Assembly: GCA_963821505.1 (NCBI GenBank)
Contig: CAWGEH010000036.1
Span: 62,001 to 126,000 of the forward strand
Origin: VAZQ01 sp963821505
GTDB lineage: Bacteria > Pseudomonadota > Alphaproteobacteria > Rhizobiales > Xanthobacteraceae
Reading direction: 5' to 3'
Length of the DNA stretch: 64,000 nt
Below the pieces are notes generated by a model, which worked only from the letters and a program-made list of their open reading frames with translations, ran no database searches and was not told the origin of the DNA. The position numbers and the translations under genes are program-made. Positions 54,590-63,678 of this stretch are shown piece by piece. Numbering within the stretch: the stretch's first letter is position 1; each line of letters opens with the position of its first letter.

Positions 54590-55126
54590 ATGCAAAGAAT
54601 GACCCTGATGGCATCACGCGTGATTGCGATGGCGGCGCTTGCGCAGGCCCTCGCCGCGTGCTCGTCCGATCTCAGCCTCAACAATCTCACGCTCGTTCCC
54701 AAGCCGGAAACCCTGCTGCGCAAGCCGGACTGGGCAGCCATTTCGGCGCCCAAGAACGATTTGACGCTGCGTCCGGTGACCGCAGCCGATCTCGTCGGCC
54801 CGGAGGGGCAATGCGGCAGCGGACCGGGGCAGGCCGCGGGCTTCGCGGATCCGGCGGCCGCCGGGGCCGCCGCGCCCGCCGTCGGCGGCATCTCGCTGCA
54901 GATGACGGAGTGCGAGGTGGTGCAGCGCGCGGGCGCGGCCGAAAAGGTGGATATCGGCACCAATGAGCGCGGCGACCGCGCGGTGGTGCTGACCTATCTG
55001 CGCGGGCCTTGGCCTGGCATCTATCGCTTCGTCGGCGGGCGTTTGGCGTCGATCGAGCGCGCGCCCAGTCCGCCCGCGCCGGCAAAACCGCAGAAGCCGA
55101 CCGCAAAGAAACCCGCGGGCACATGA
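54590..55126 (+). CDS. Putative lipoprotein, uncharacterised
   Basis: The 178-residue protein has a lipobox (ALAQALAACSSDLS, Cys about residue 24), so it should be anchored in the periplasm. The mature part has LTLRPVTAADLVGPEGQCGSG, LQMTECEVVQRAGAAEKVDIGTNERG and a closing Pro/Lys-rich tail. The middle ECEVVRRAG-type stretch resembles small beta proteins of rhizobia with no known role. ATG 54590 or 54599 can start it. The region from about 54732 is duplicated at 61162, where the copy is broken. Confidence 0.78.
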   Translation: MQRMTLMASRVIAMAALAQALAACSSDLSLNNLTLVPKPETLLRKPDWAAISAPKNDLTLRPVTAADLVGPEGQCGSGPGQAAGFADPAAAGAAAPAVGGISLQMTECEVVQRAGAAEKVDIGTNERGDRAVVLTYLRGPWPGIYRFVGGRLASIERAPSPPAPAKPQKPTAKKPAGT

Positions 55127-55212
55127 CGGGCAGCAGCGAACCGGCGGTGTTTTCCGGTCACGGATCGCTCACTTCTGTATCGCTCACTCCTGTATCGCTC
55201 ACTCCTGCCTGC
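54732..55212 (+). repeat. 475-bp direct repeat, copy A
   Basis: This covers most of the lipoprotein gene plus the last about 20 codons (minus strand) of an ABC-F gene; the matching copy B is at 61162-61637 next to the full ABC-F gene. Near the end copy A has the unit tatcgctcactcctg twice in tandem where copy B has one. Confidence 0.85.
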
Positions 55213-55313
55213 TGATCGCCGTCGTCCGTGAACTTTGCGATTTCAGGTTGCCTTAAGTCTGAGCAGCGGTGCGGGAGCTCTCAGGACACGCAGCCAAATA
55301 AGCCTCAGCCACC

Positions 55314-55418
55314 TAGCGCATGTTCCGGAAAAGTGGGAACCGGTTTTCCGAAAAGAACATGCGCAAAATCGAAGAATCTAGAGCGCATCACGATTCGACC
55401 CAATCGGGATGCGCTCTA
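55314..55418 (+). repeat. RIME-like mosaic element, copy 2
   Basis: It differs from copy 1 by one base (gaaaagaac for gaacagaac). Its right end forms the last ten codons and stop of the decayed IS5-type transposase read leftward. Confidence 0.88.
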
Positions 55419-56640
55419 ATGAGGAGGCGGAAGTTGTAGCCGGCTGCGGCCAGGACGGCCTTGATGGCGTCGCCGGCGGCATGGGCGAGATGGTTTCGGC
55501 CCATCCGGTGCTCGGCCTTGAGATGGCCGATGACCGGCTCGACGGCGGCCCGCCTTCTCATCTGGCGTTTGATCTGCGGCGTCACACGGCGCTTCTGGCC
55601 GACGGTAAAGACCTTGAACTTGTATTCGGGCGGCGCGTTGTGGACGCGATAGCCGGCATCGGTGAAGATGCGCTCGACGACATTGCCGACGAGCGTTTCG
55701 ATCGTCGGGATGACCTTGGCCAGGGCGTGGCCGTCGTAGGGATTGCCGGGCAGCGCCGCGACATGGGCGACGAACGAGCCACCGCGTGAGCGACGGAGCG
55801 TGGTGGCGACGCTCACTTCGACGCCGAACTCGTAAGGTCTGTGCGCCTTTCCCTTGCCGATGCATTCGACCTCGGGGCGTGCCGGGAATAGACCTTGCGG
55901 CCGCGCTGATGACGCTCTTGTTCCGGCACGCGCCGCGCCAAGTACAGCGGCCGCACGAAGATTTCGCCGCGAGTATCGTTGCCGGCGGTCTTGCGTGCGA
56001 TGTCGCGGATGACACGGCCCGGCATAGGTTTTGAGCTTGCGAAGAGCCTTCTTGGCGCGGTTGAACTGATGCGCGTGAGCGTAGCGCTGATGCGCGATCA
56101 GTGCCCGCTTGCCGACCCGCCGATAGGATTGGCGCAACTGCACACCGCGCTTTTTGGCCAGCCCCACCAACCGCTTGCGCGCCCGGTTGATCAGCTTGGC
56201 ATTGGTCGGGAACATGACCGCCTTGGGCTGCACCGTGGTGCCGACGATCACGCGAGCAAGATCCTTCGGCGCCAGCGCTTCGGTCTTGGCGGCGACCGCC
56301 AGGCTCGCCTGGATCAACGCGACAAGCCTCTCCTCGCCCATGCGTTGGCGCCAACGTGTCAGCGACGAGCGATCGAAGGGCAGCTCGTGCTGGAAGAACT
56401 CCTCCCCGCAGAAGAATTGGCAATAGGGGTTCTCGACTCAGCGTTCACACAAACCTCGTCGGAGAGGTCATGGGTGTGGCTTGAGGATCGATAACCCCGC
56501 CATCAGCCGCGTCGGCAGCGGCGGACTGCCGGGCCCCCGGTATACCGCCCCGAACTTTCCCCACCAGGAATCGCCAGTCGATCGAACGCGCCAGCTTCAC
56601 CAGCGCGTGCTTCTTCACCAGCGCGTGCTTCATGTCGATG
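55388..56640 (-). pseudogene. Decayed IS5-family transposase
   Basis: Segments of one DDE transposase lie in several frames: LARSIDWRFL at the N terminus (about 56600), SLTRWRQRMGEERLVALIQ, IVGTTVQPKAVMFPTNAKL, LRQSYRRVGKRALIAHQRYAHA, RVIRDIARKTAGND, VECIGKGKAHRPYEFGVEVS, and PVIGHLKAEHRMGRNHLAHA to AAGYNFRLL. Breaks lie near 56480, 56028 and 55875. The end is formed by a RIME-like element. It is probably inactive. Terminal inverted repeats could not be defined. Confidence 0.85.
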
Positions 56641-56807
56641 ATCTGGTCGAGACGCGAGCGAAACAGAATCTTGCTCGCCGGTCTCGCGTCGTTCCCGCGG
56701 CTTCATGCTTCTTCCCTCCGCCGACCATATCGGCGGCGGAGAATCATGACTTCGGATTCGAGGGAATCCCCAGATACAATTTGCAAGAAACCGGCGGTGC
56801 AAAGCCT

Positions 56808-56912
56808 TAGCGCATGTTCCGGAAAAGTGGGAACCGGTTTTCCGAACAGAACATGCGCAAAATCGAAGAATCTAGAGCGCATCACGATTCGACCCAATCG
56901 GGATGCGCTCTA
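56808..56912 (+). repeat. RIME-like mosaic element, copy 3
   Basis: Identical to copy 1 over its 105 bp, in the same orientation as copy 2, so the decayed transposase is bracketed by direct copies 1.5 kb apart. Confidence 0.88.
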
Positions 56913-57049
56913 GATCCGGCAATTCCGACTACTTGCCCGCAGCCATTTAGCCAAGCCGCTCAACGCCTTGGGAATTCCTCACGGACGACGAATTAACCCT
57001 GTGGACCCCAATCACCCGAAAACAGCACAGCCGGAGAACATCGCGATGC

Positions 57050-57240
57050 CAAAGCGATCTGACCTATGAGGAATGGTGGGTGATTCAGCCTCACCTGCCT
57101 GCGACCCACCTACAGGAAGGCCCCGCGCTTGGCCGATGCGCGCGATCATGAACGGCGTCTTCTATGTGATGCGGTCGGGTCGCCCGTGGCGCCTGCTGCC
57201 GGCTCAATGACTTTCGACGCACCGCGACGCGTACGACAAA
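57050..57240 (+). mobile_element. Fragment of another IS5-type transposase gene
   Basis: In two frames the plus strand gives DLTYEEWWVIQPHLPATHLQ and NGVFYVMRSGRPWRLLPAQ, matching the start of IS5-type transposases (DLTDAEW...I.PHLP, and ...LFY..RTGCQWRLLP). Stops and frame changes show a non-functional remnant of the first 60 codons. Confidence 0.7.
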
Positions 57241-57324
57241 CGCGCCGATATCTCCCTTCTCCCTCTCCACCATTCTCTTGGCAGCGGCGCTGACATGGTG
57301 GATCAATTGAGTCCGGACCATCGT

Positions 57325-58031
57325 CTAGATGGCACGGCGGTCATAGCGGGTGGCGATACGGCGGAAATGCTTGAGCTTATTGAAAAAACGTTCGATGCGG
57401 TTTCGCAGCTTGTATGCGACGGCGTCATGCGGGACGAGAACCTTGCGGGTCGGATTGCAGGGGATGACGGGTTCGGCTCCCAATTCGGCGATCAACGTGC
57501 GCAAGGCATTGCTGTCGAGGCCTTGTCCGCGATCACGCCGCCCGCCTCACAACTGCTCAAGAGCGCCGGCGCCTGTGTGATGTCGCCGGTCTGCCCGGCG
57601 GTGATGATGAAGCGCAGCGGGCGTCCGGATGCATCGGCGAGCGCATGGATTTTGCTGGTCAATCCTCCTCGGGAACGCCCCAAAGCCTGATTTTGGTCCC
57701 CCCTTTTCCGGTCGCGGCCTGCTGGATGGGCGCGCACCAGGGTGGTGTCCAACATCAGATACTGGTTGTCAGGATCGCCCGTGAGGCTGTCGAAAACCCG
57801 CTCCCATGCCCCGCTTTTCGTCCAGCGTCCGAAGCGTTTGTGGACGGTCTTCCATTTGCCGTATCGCTCCGGCAGGTCGCTCCAGCGTGCCCCCGATCGC
57901 AGCACCCAGAGAACGCCGTCGACGAACAGACGATTGTCCTTGCCCGCCCGGCCCGGATCCCCCTTCTTGCCCGGCAACAAGTTCTCGATCCGGCGCCATT
58001 GTTCGTTGGACAGTTCGTATCGCTTCGCCAT
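57325..58031 (-). mobile_element. IS5-family (IS427-like) transposase gene, interrupted by one frameshift
   Basis: The first frame (from ATG 58031, 179 residues) gives YELSNEQWRRIENLLPGKKGD, LWVLRSGARWSDLPERYGKW, DTTLVRAHPAG and GGLTSKIHALADASGRPLRF with the first catalytic Asp. Near 57527 one base is missing (gacaaggcctc for gacaagggcctc) and the next frame continues LRTLIAELGAEPVIPCNP and RNRIERFFNKLKHFRRIATRYD, holding the last catalytic Glu, to a TAG at 57325. IS427-group elements often make transposase by frameshifting between two frames, so this may be functional or recently dead. It is shortened at its C terminus. Confidence 0.82.
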
Positions 58032-58705
58032 TGATCGTGCCCCGAATCAAGAAATCCGGAACACAATGAATCAGCCCTTCAGCGTGCTGGGGATCCTGAA
58101 TGTCGCTTGGACCTAGCTAGCTAGGATCGCCGGGCTCGACGTGATCATCTTGACCGGGGTCGGCGAAGCCGAACTCACGCAGCTCGGCGATTCTGCCCGC
58201 CGATGTTGTCGCCATTCATGGCGCCCCTCCCAGGAGCTCTTTTGTGGCCGGGCGGGCCGCTCACTCGGCCGGCGCTGCGCGAATCGTGGCCGGGGCGACG
58301 CCACCCGCGCATGCGGGTCCACGGCCGAAGGATCGCGGGGGTCTCGTATGTGTGCCCGCCGTGAAGACGAAAATTATCACGTTCCTTCAGTACTTTGAGA
58401 GACTCGATCTTGGATTTGAGGCGCGGAAACTCTGCCTGCTGGCGCCGATATGCGAGTGTTGTTTCAGCAACACCTTGGCCGAAAGCACATTCCAAAGTGT
58501 TCAAAAGGCCACTTACCCATTGCCTGTCGGAACATGTGAGCTAATGTGGCGATGCGACTGAGGGGGGCATCCCTGTGTCGCTCCTTCCGGTGCCCGGGGA
58601 CATGAGGGCAACGGCGGGACCGGAAGGGTAGGGGGCTTAGGGGACCTTCCAGGGTGAGCAGCGCCCGAGGAAATCGAACCCTCCCAAACACACATGGAGG
58701 TTGAG
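58032..58705. other. 674-bp region between IS5 element and porin gene
   Basis: It should contain the right end of the IS element and the porin promoter. A 109-codon minus-strand frame (58175-58504) has no recognisable product and an unconvincing composition. Nothing else was recognised. Confidence 0.5.
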
Positions 58706-60235
58706 ATGAAGATGGTGAAAACTATTCTCCTCGGGACCGCAGCGGGGCTTGTCGCGGTTGCCGGGGCGCAAGCCGCCGACATGCCTTTGAAGGCTGCGCC
58801 GGTACAGTATGTGAAGATCTGCAGCCTGTATGGGGACGGCTTCTACTACATCCCTGGCACTGACACCTGCCTGAAGATGGGCGGTTACCTCCGTGTCCAG
58901 GGCGAGTACAACATGGGCGCCGGCGGCGTCGCCGTTGGCAACGGCACTACCGAGGCGGCACAGGCGCGGTTCAACCGCGACACTACCAACGACTTCAACT
59001 ACCGCGTCCGCGGGGCGATCTCGTGGGACGTCCGCCAGCAGACCGAGTACGGCACGCTGCGCACCTACATCCGCTTCGGCGCGGAGAACACCACGCCAGC
59101 GGCCACTGGCGCCGGCACGGGCTTCAGCCCGTTCTGGGATCGCGCGTTCCTGCAATTTGCGGGCTTCACGGTGGGCCGGTCGCAGTCGTTCTTCGACCTC
59201 GTCACCTACGGTGGCGCCTACAGCTACCACAACGTGCGCATCTCCGGTGATACCGGTGCGTCGGGCCAGAACCTGTGGGCCTATACCGCCCAGTTCGGCA
59301 ACGGCTTCTCCGGCACGCTGTCGGTGGAAGACCCGGCGACCCGCCAACAGGGCACGGTCGACGTCGCTCAGGGCGGGTTCTTCGCGGCGAACGCCGTGGT
59401 CCTCAACGACAACGCGTTTGCGGAGAATCCCACCTTCGGCTTCCGGGTGCCGGACATCATCGCCAACCTTCGGGTCGACCAGAAATGGGGCTTTGCCGGC
59501 ATCAGCGGCGCCCTGCATGACGCCAGCGGCGCCTATTTCAACCCCCAGGTCCTACGCTCGACCAACAGCGACGTGAACGGCCATCCTGCCGACAAGTTGG
59601 GCTGGGCGGTCGCGGGCGGCATCAAGTTCAACATCGGTCAGGACGGCCTGGACGCGACGGGCTTCAACGTCTGCTACACGCAGGGCGCTCCGGGCTTCTG
59701 CGCGAACAGCACGACGAGCTGGCAGTTCTACAAGTCCAACACCAGCGTGGGCTTCGGCTGGATCTCCGACGGCGTGTTCGGCACCGGCACCGACATCGAG
59801 CTCACCAGGGTGTGGAGCGCTCTGGCCTTCTACGAGCACATCTGGAACCCGCACTGGCGGACTGCCTGGGGCGGCGGCTACGTCAACGTCGATTACAACG
59901 GCGCGGCCACCGACCTGATCAATGCGTCGCTGCCGGCGGGATCTGTCTGCACCCGCGGCGTCGGCGGGGTGGTTGGCGCCTTCGCGAACGTGAGGCCGCT
60001 CGCCGGCAACAGCTGCAGCCCGGACTTTAGCTTCTGGGAAGCCTATATGCGGACCCAGTGGAACCCGGTGGCGCAGCTCGATATCGGCCTCGAAGTGATG
60101 TATACGCACAACAACACCGCGTACCAGGGTCCGGCGATAGTGCCGCCCAACGGTTCGCGGCCTGCGGTCGCCGTGGTCGACGACCAGAACGTCTGGTCCG
60201 CGATGGTGCGATGGCAGCGCAACTTCTATCCATGA
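58706..60235 (+). CDS. Porin (rhizobial-type, PF02530-like)
   Basis: The 509-residue outer-membrane channel has a signal peptide (KTILLGTAAGLVAVAGAQA), then the family opening ADMPLKAAPVQYVKICSLYG and YIPGTDTCLKMGGYLRVQGEY, NYRVRGAISWDVRQQTEYGTLRTYIRF-type strands, and AFLQFAGFTVGRSQSFFD (the constriction region). It ends with a typical C-terminal Phe-Tyr-Pro strand (MVRWQRNFYP). The ATG at 58706 is used since TGGAGG lies 6-11 bp before it; an ATG at 58694 overlaps that site. A remnant of a paralogue is at 30290-30425. Confidence 0.93.
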   Translation: MKMVKTILLGTAAGLVAVAGAQAADMPLKAAPVQYVKICSLYGDGFYYIPGTDTCLKMGGYLRVQGEYNMGAGGVAVGNGTTEAAQARFNRDTTNDFNYRVRGAISWDVRQQTEYGTLRTYIRFGAENTTPAATGAGTGFSPFWDRAFLQFAGFTVGRSQSFFDLVTYGGAYSYHNVRISGDTGASGQNLWAYTAQFGNGFSGTLSVEDPATRQQGTVDVAQGGFFAANAVVLNDNAFAENPTFGFRVPDIIANLRVDQKWGFAGISGALHDASGAYFNPQVLRSTNSDVNGHPADKLGWAVAGGIKFNIGQDGLDATGFNVCYTQGAPGFCANSTTSWQFYKSNTSVGFGWISDGVFGTGTDIELTRVWSALAFYEHIWNPHWRTAWGGGYVNVDYNGAATDLINASLPAGSVCTRGVGGVVGAFANVRPLAGNSCSPDFSFWEAYMRTQWNPVAQLDIGLEVMYTHNNTAYQGPAIVPPNGSRPAVAVVDDQNVWSAMVRWQRNFYP

Positions 60236-60637
60236 TCGGTTGATCGTGGAGCCATCTTCCAGCCCCCGGCGGAAAACCGCCGGGGGTTTTCTGTTATTTG
60301 CAGACATAGGCATCGACCTGGAGTGAGAGCGGATTTTCAGTACCCGCACTGAAGACGACGCGATGCCATGACGGCGAGAGCCGGGAAACGGCCGGGGCCC
60401 CGCGCTAACGGGGCCCGGATGCACTAGGCGGGGATCGTCTAGATGGTAAGGACGCCGTGGTTAGGCGCGTAGTCGTCCGTGTGCTCATCGCTATCGTCGC
60501 CAAGGATGAAAAACGGGACCTCGTAACGTGCGATGTGAATGACATCGAAGTAGTGTAAAATGTTCCGTACCATTTAGCTTCCTGGAATAACGGGTCTTGT
60601 TGGGAATTTTTCTGCCGGCCGATATGGGAGGATAGCC
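60236..60637. other. 402-bp gap after the porin gene
   Basis: It starts with the porin terminator and otherwise shows no gene or clear repeat. Confidence 0.5.
60263..60290 (+). terminator. Terminator of the porin gene
   Basis: CCCCCGGCGG-AAAA-CCGCCGGGGG-TTTT is a perfect 10-bp stem with a U-run, 28 bp after the stop. Confidence 0.92.
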
Positions 60638-60907
60638 ATGATCATGATCCGTGCCGCTTTCGCCCTGTTTGCGCTCGCAGCCCTGGCTGCGATCGATGCT
60701 CGCTCGGCTGCCGCCGAGACGTATCGTCCTTGGTGTGTGCAGTATTCCGGCCGAGGCTCCAGCAGGAGTTGCGCATTCACCTCTTTTGAGCAGTGTATGA
60801 TGACGGCTGGCCCTGGCACCGGCGGCACGTGCGTGCGGAACCCGTGGAACGTGTGGTACGGCGAGCATGGCCAAGGACGAGGCGGCGATTACCGGCGTCG
60901 GCCCTAG
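60638..60907 (+). CDS. Small secreted DUF3551 protein
   Basis: The 89-residue protein has a signal peptide (RAAFALFALAALAAIDARSAAA) and the DUF3551 pattern RPWCVQYSGRG...CAFTSFEQCMMTAGPGTGGTCVRNPW, with four Cys likely forming disulfides. This family is found almost only in Bradyrhizobium relatives and its function is unknown. The stop codon TAG is the first three bases of the following RIME-like element, so the insertion may have set the C terminus. Two ATGs (60638, 60644) can start it. Confidence 0.88.
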   Translation: MIMIRAAFALFALAALAAIDARSAAAETYRPWCVQYSGRGSSRSCAFTSFEQCMMTAGPGTGGTCVRNPWNVWYGEHGQGRGGDYRRRP

Positions 60908-61011
60908 CGCATGTTCCGGAAAAGTGGGAACCGGTTTTCCGAATAGAACATGCGCAAAATCGAAGAATCTAGAGAGCGCATCACGATTCGATCCAATCGG
61001 GATGCGCTCTA
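60905..61011 (+). repeat. RIME-like mosaic element, copy 4
   Basis: 107 bp; differs from copy 1 by gaatagaac, a 2-bp AG insertion (tctagagagcgc) and one substitution (gatccaatc). Its first bases give the stop codon of the DUF3551 gene. Confidence 0.88.
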
Positions 61012-61149
61012 GTGGCAGTGAAGGCGCCGTCCTGAGCAGCATTTAGGCAAGGTCGAGGGCGACCGCTGCATCACTATCATGTCTCTCGCCGGTGCAGGGG
61101 CCTGAACATCGATCTGTTCGACTGACTTGATGTCGACGAAGCGTATCGT

Positions 61150-61556
61150 CGGTCGTGCCACGGGCAGCCATTTCCCGCCCAAGAACGATTTGACGCTGCG
61201 TCCGGTGACCGCAGCCGATCTCGTCGGCCCGGAGGGGCAATGCGGCAGCGGACCGGGGCAGGCCGCGGGCTTCGCGGATCCGGCGGCCCCCAGGGCCCCG
61301 CCGCGCCCGCCGTCGGCGGCATCTCGCTGCAGATGACGGAGTGCGAGGTGGTGCAGCGCGCGGGCGCGGCCGAAAAGGTGGATATCGGCACCAATGAGCG
61401 CGGCGGCCGCGCGGTGGTGCTGACCTATCTGCGCGGGCCTTGGCCTGGCATCTATCGCTACGTCGGCGGGGCGTTTGGCGTCGATCGCGCGCGCGCCCGG
61501 TCCGCCCGCGCCGGCAAAACCGCAGAAGCCGACCGCAAAGAAACCCGCGGGCACAT
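61150..61556 (+). pseudogene. Truncated, frameshifted copy of the lipoprotein gene
   Basis: From 61162 the DNA matches 54732 onward at high identity (LTLRPVTAADLVGPEGQCGSG is kept), but the N-terminal third with lipobox is missing and indels at gcggcccccagggcc and after cgtcggcggg break the frame. The stop equivalent (ACATGACGGGC) is kept at about 61556. It lies in its probable original place, tail to tail with the ABC-F gene. Confidence 0.82.
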
Positions 61557-61637
61557 GACGGGCAGCAGCGAACCGGCGGTGTTTTCCGGTCACGGATCGC
61601 TCGCTTCTGTATCGCTCGCTCCGGCCTGCCGATCGCC
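61162..61637 (+). repeat. 475-bp direct repeat, copy B
   Basis: Direct repeat of 54732-55212 in the same orientation, 6.4 kb away. It continues into the 3' end of the ABC-F gene without a break. Confidence 0.85.
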
Positions 61638-63524
61638 GATTCCCGTTTCGAGCAGGGCGCTCGCTTCGAGCCAATCCTCTTCCGCTTTGGCGAGCGCGCT
61701 CGCGTGCTGCGCGCGCGTCTTGGCGAGCGCCGCGGCTTTGGACGGATCGCGCGCAAACAGCCCCGAGCCGGCCAGAATCGCGTCGATGCGCGCGATCTCC
61801 GCATTGAGGCGAACGAGGGCTGCTTCCGCGTCCGCGATCCGCCGGCGCAGGGGAGCAAGCTCAATGCGCCTTTCCGCGGCCGCGCGTCGGCTCTGCGCGC
61901 GTCCGGCGCGGAGCGGGGTGCTCCGCTTGCGGGTATCGGCGTCCCTGCCGTGGGCGCCGCGTTCGGCCAGCACCAGCTTTCGATAGTCGTCGAGGTCGCC
62001 GTCGAAGGGCGCGGCCTGTCCGTTGGCCACAAGCACGAGACGATCGGCGCAGGCCTCGATCAGATAGCGGTCATGCGACACCAGAATCACGGCGCCGGGA
62101 TAGGAATTGACCGCCGCGATGAGAGCCGAGCGGCTATCGATGTCGAGATGATTGGTCGGCTCGTCGAGCACGATGAGATGGGGCCCCGAGAACGTGGCCA
62201 ACCCCAGCAAGAGCCGGGACTTTTCCCCGCCTGAGAGCTGGCCGGCGGGCGTATCCGCGAGCGATTGCGGAAAGCCGACGGCTCCGGCGCGGGCGCGCAC
62301 CGTGGCCTCCGGCGCGTCGGGCATGAGCCGGCGCAGGTGCGCATAAGCGCTGTCATTCGCGTTCAATTCGTCGAGCTGATGTTGGGCGAAATAGCCGGTT
62401 TCGAGCCTTTGCGGTCGCGTCATTTGCCCCGACATCGGCGCGAGACGGCCGGCCAGAAGCTTCGCCAATGTCGACTTGCCATTGCCGTTGGCGCCAAGGA
62501 GCGCGATGCGGTCATCGTCGTCGATTCGCAGCGTGAGGCGCCGCAACACGGGGCGGCCCGGCTCGTAGCCCACCCAGACGTCGTCGAGCGCGATGATGGG
62601 CGGCGACAGCGGCTTCGCCGGCGGCGGAATCTCGATCGGCCGGACCTCGTCCGCGATCACCGCCGCGGCCGGCTCGAGCTTGGCCAACAGCTTGACCCGG
62701 GACTGCGCCTGGCGTGCCTTGGTGGCCTTGGCCCGGAAGCGGTCCACGAAGGCCTGCAGCCGCGCACGCTCGGCTTCCTGCTTCTTTGCGAACTTGAGAT
62801 CGAGCGCCTGGCGTTCGCGGCGTTGGCGCTCGAACGCGCTGTGGCCGCCGCGATAGAGCGCGAGCTTTCCGGCTTCGAGATGGAGAATCCAGTCGACGGC
62901 GTTATCCAGCAGATCGCGGTCGTGACTGATGATGATCACCGTGCGCGGATAGCGCGCGATATGCTGCTCGAGCCACAGCGTGGCCTCGAGGTCGAGGTAG
63001 TTGGTCGGTTCATCCAGCAGCAAGAGGTCGGGCTCGGCGAACAGCGTTGCCGCGAGCGCGACTCGCATGCGCCAGCCGCCGGAGAATTCGCTGCAGGGAC
63101 GCTGCTGTTCGGCATGGGAAAAGCCCACGCCGGCGAGGATTTCAGCCGCGCGCGCGGGCGCTGAATGCGCCCCGATGTCGGCGAGCCGGCATTGGATTTC
63201 GGCAATGCGCGCAGGCTCGCGCTCGGTCTCGGCCGCGGCCAGGAGCTCGGTGCGCTCGGTATCGGCCTGAAGCACGACATCGAGCAGGCATTCCGGGCCG
63301 TCCGGGGCCTCCTGGGCGAGCCGGCCGATACGGCTGCGCGGCGAGAGCTGCACCTCGCCACGCTCGGGCGCAATCTCGCCGGCGATGATCCGAAAGAGGG
63401 TGGTCTTACCGGCGCCGTTGCGGCCGACAAGCCCGACATGGGCGCCGGCCGGCAAGGCGACCGTCGCCCCATCGAGCAATGTGCGTCCGGCAATCCGGTA
63501 GGTGAGATCGCTGATCACGAGCAT
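61590..63524 (-). CDS. ABC-F family ATPase (Uup/YheS-like)
   Basis: The 644-residue soluble protein has two ATPase domains joined by a charged helical linker. Domain 1: GLVGRNGAGKTTLFRII, signature FSGGWRMRVALA, LLLLDEPTNYLDLEA. Linker: residues about 240-310 with KKQEAERARLQAFVDRFRAKA. Domain 2: LLGANGNGKSTLAKLL, QLSGGEKSRLLLGLA, LIVLDEPTNHLDIDSR. A coiled-coil C-terminal region (about 540-635) follows. ABC-F proteins act on ribosomes, not in transport. ATG 63524 starts MLVISDLTYRI. Its 3' end is inside the direct repeat. Confidence 0.93.
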   Translation of the reverse strand: MLVISDLTYRIAGRTLLDGATVALPAGAHVGLVGRNGAGKTTLFRIIAGEIAPERGEVQLSPRSRIGRLAQEAPDGPECLLDVVLQADTERTELLAAAETEREPARIAEIQCRLADIGAHSAPARAAEILAGVGFSHAEQQRPCSEFSGGWRMRVALAATLFAEPDLLLLDEPTNYLDLEATLWLEQHIARYPRTVIIISHDRDLLDNAVDWILHLEAGKLALYRGGHSAFERQRRERQALDLKFAKKQEAERARLQAFVDRFRAKATKARQAQSRVKLLAKLEPAAAVIADEVRPIEIPPPAKPLSPPIIALDDVWVGYEPGRPVLRRLTLRIDDDDRIALLGANGNGKSTLAKLLAGRLAPMSGQMTRPQRLETGYFAQHQLDELNANDSAYAHLRRLMPDAPEATVRARAGAVGFPQSLADTPAGQLSGGEKSRLLLGLATFSGPHLIVLDEPTNHLDIDSRSALIAAVNSYPGAVILVSHDRYLIEACADRLVLVANGQAAPFDGDLDDYRKLVLAERGAHGRDADTRKRSTPLRAGRAQSRRAAAERRIELAPLRRRIADAEAALVRLNAEIARIDAILAGSGLFARDPSKAAALAKTRAQHASALAKAEEDWLEASALLETGIGDRQAGASDTEASDP

Positions 63525-63678
63525 GGGCGCATTGTCGACCAGCAGCTGTGCAAAGGGCGTCCGGTGGTGCCGCCCGGTTCCGGCGCCGGCGTGGAAAGGC
63601 GATTCGAAGATGATACGATGTCGCTCATCGAGCATTTACCTCGGGCGGTTGCTCGCTTTGCATGCGGAGGAGATAAGA

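Noticed and set aside
58175..58504. 109-codon minus-strand frame upstream of the porin gene
   Set aside because: No ribosome-binding site or motif; the composition changes to Arg/Gly-rich in its second half, as for a chance frame.
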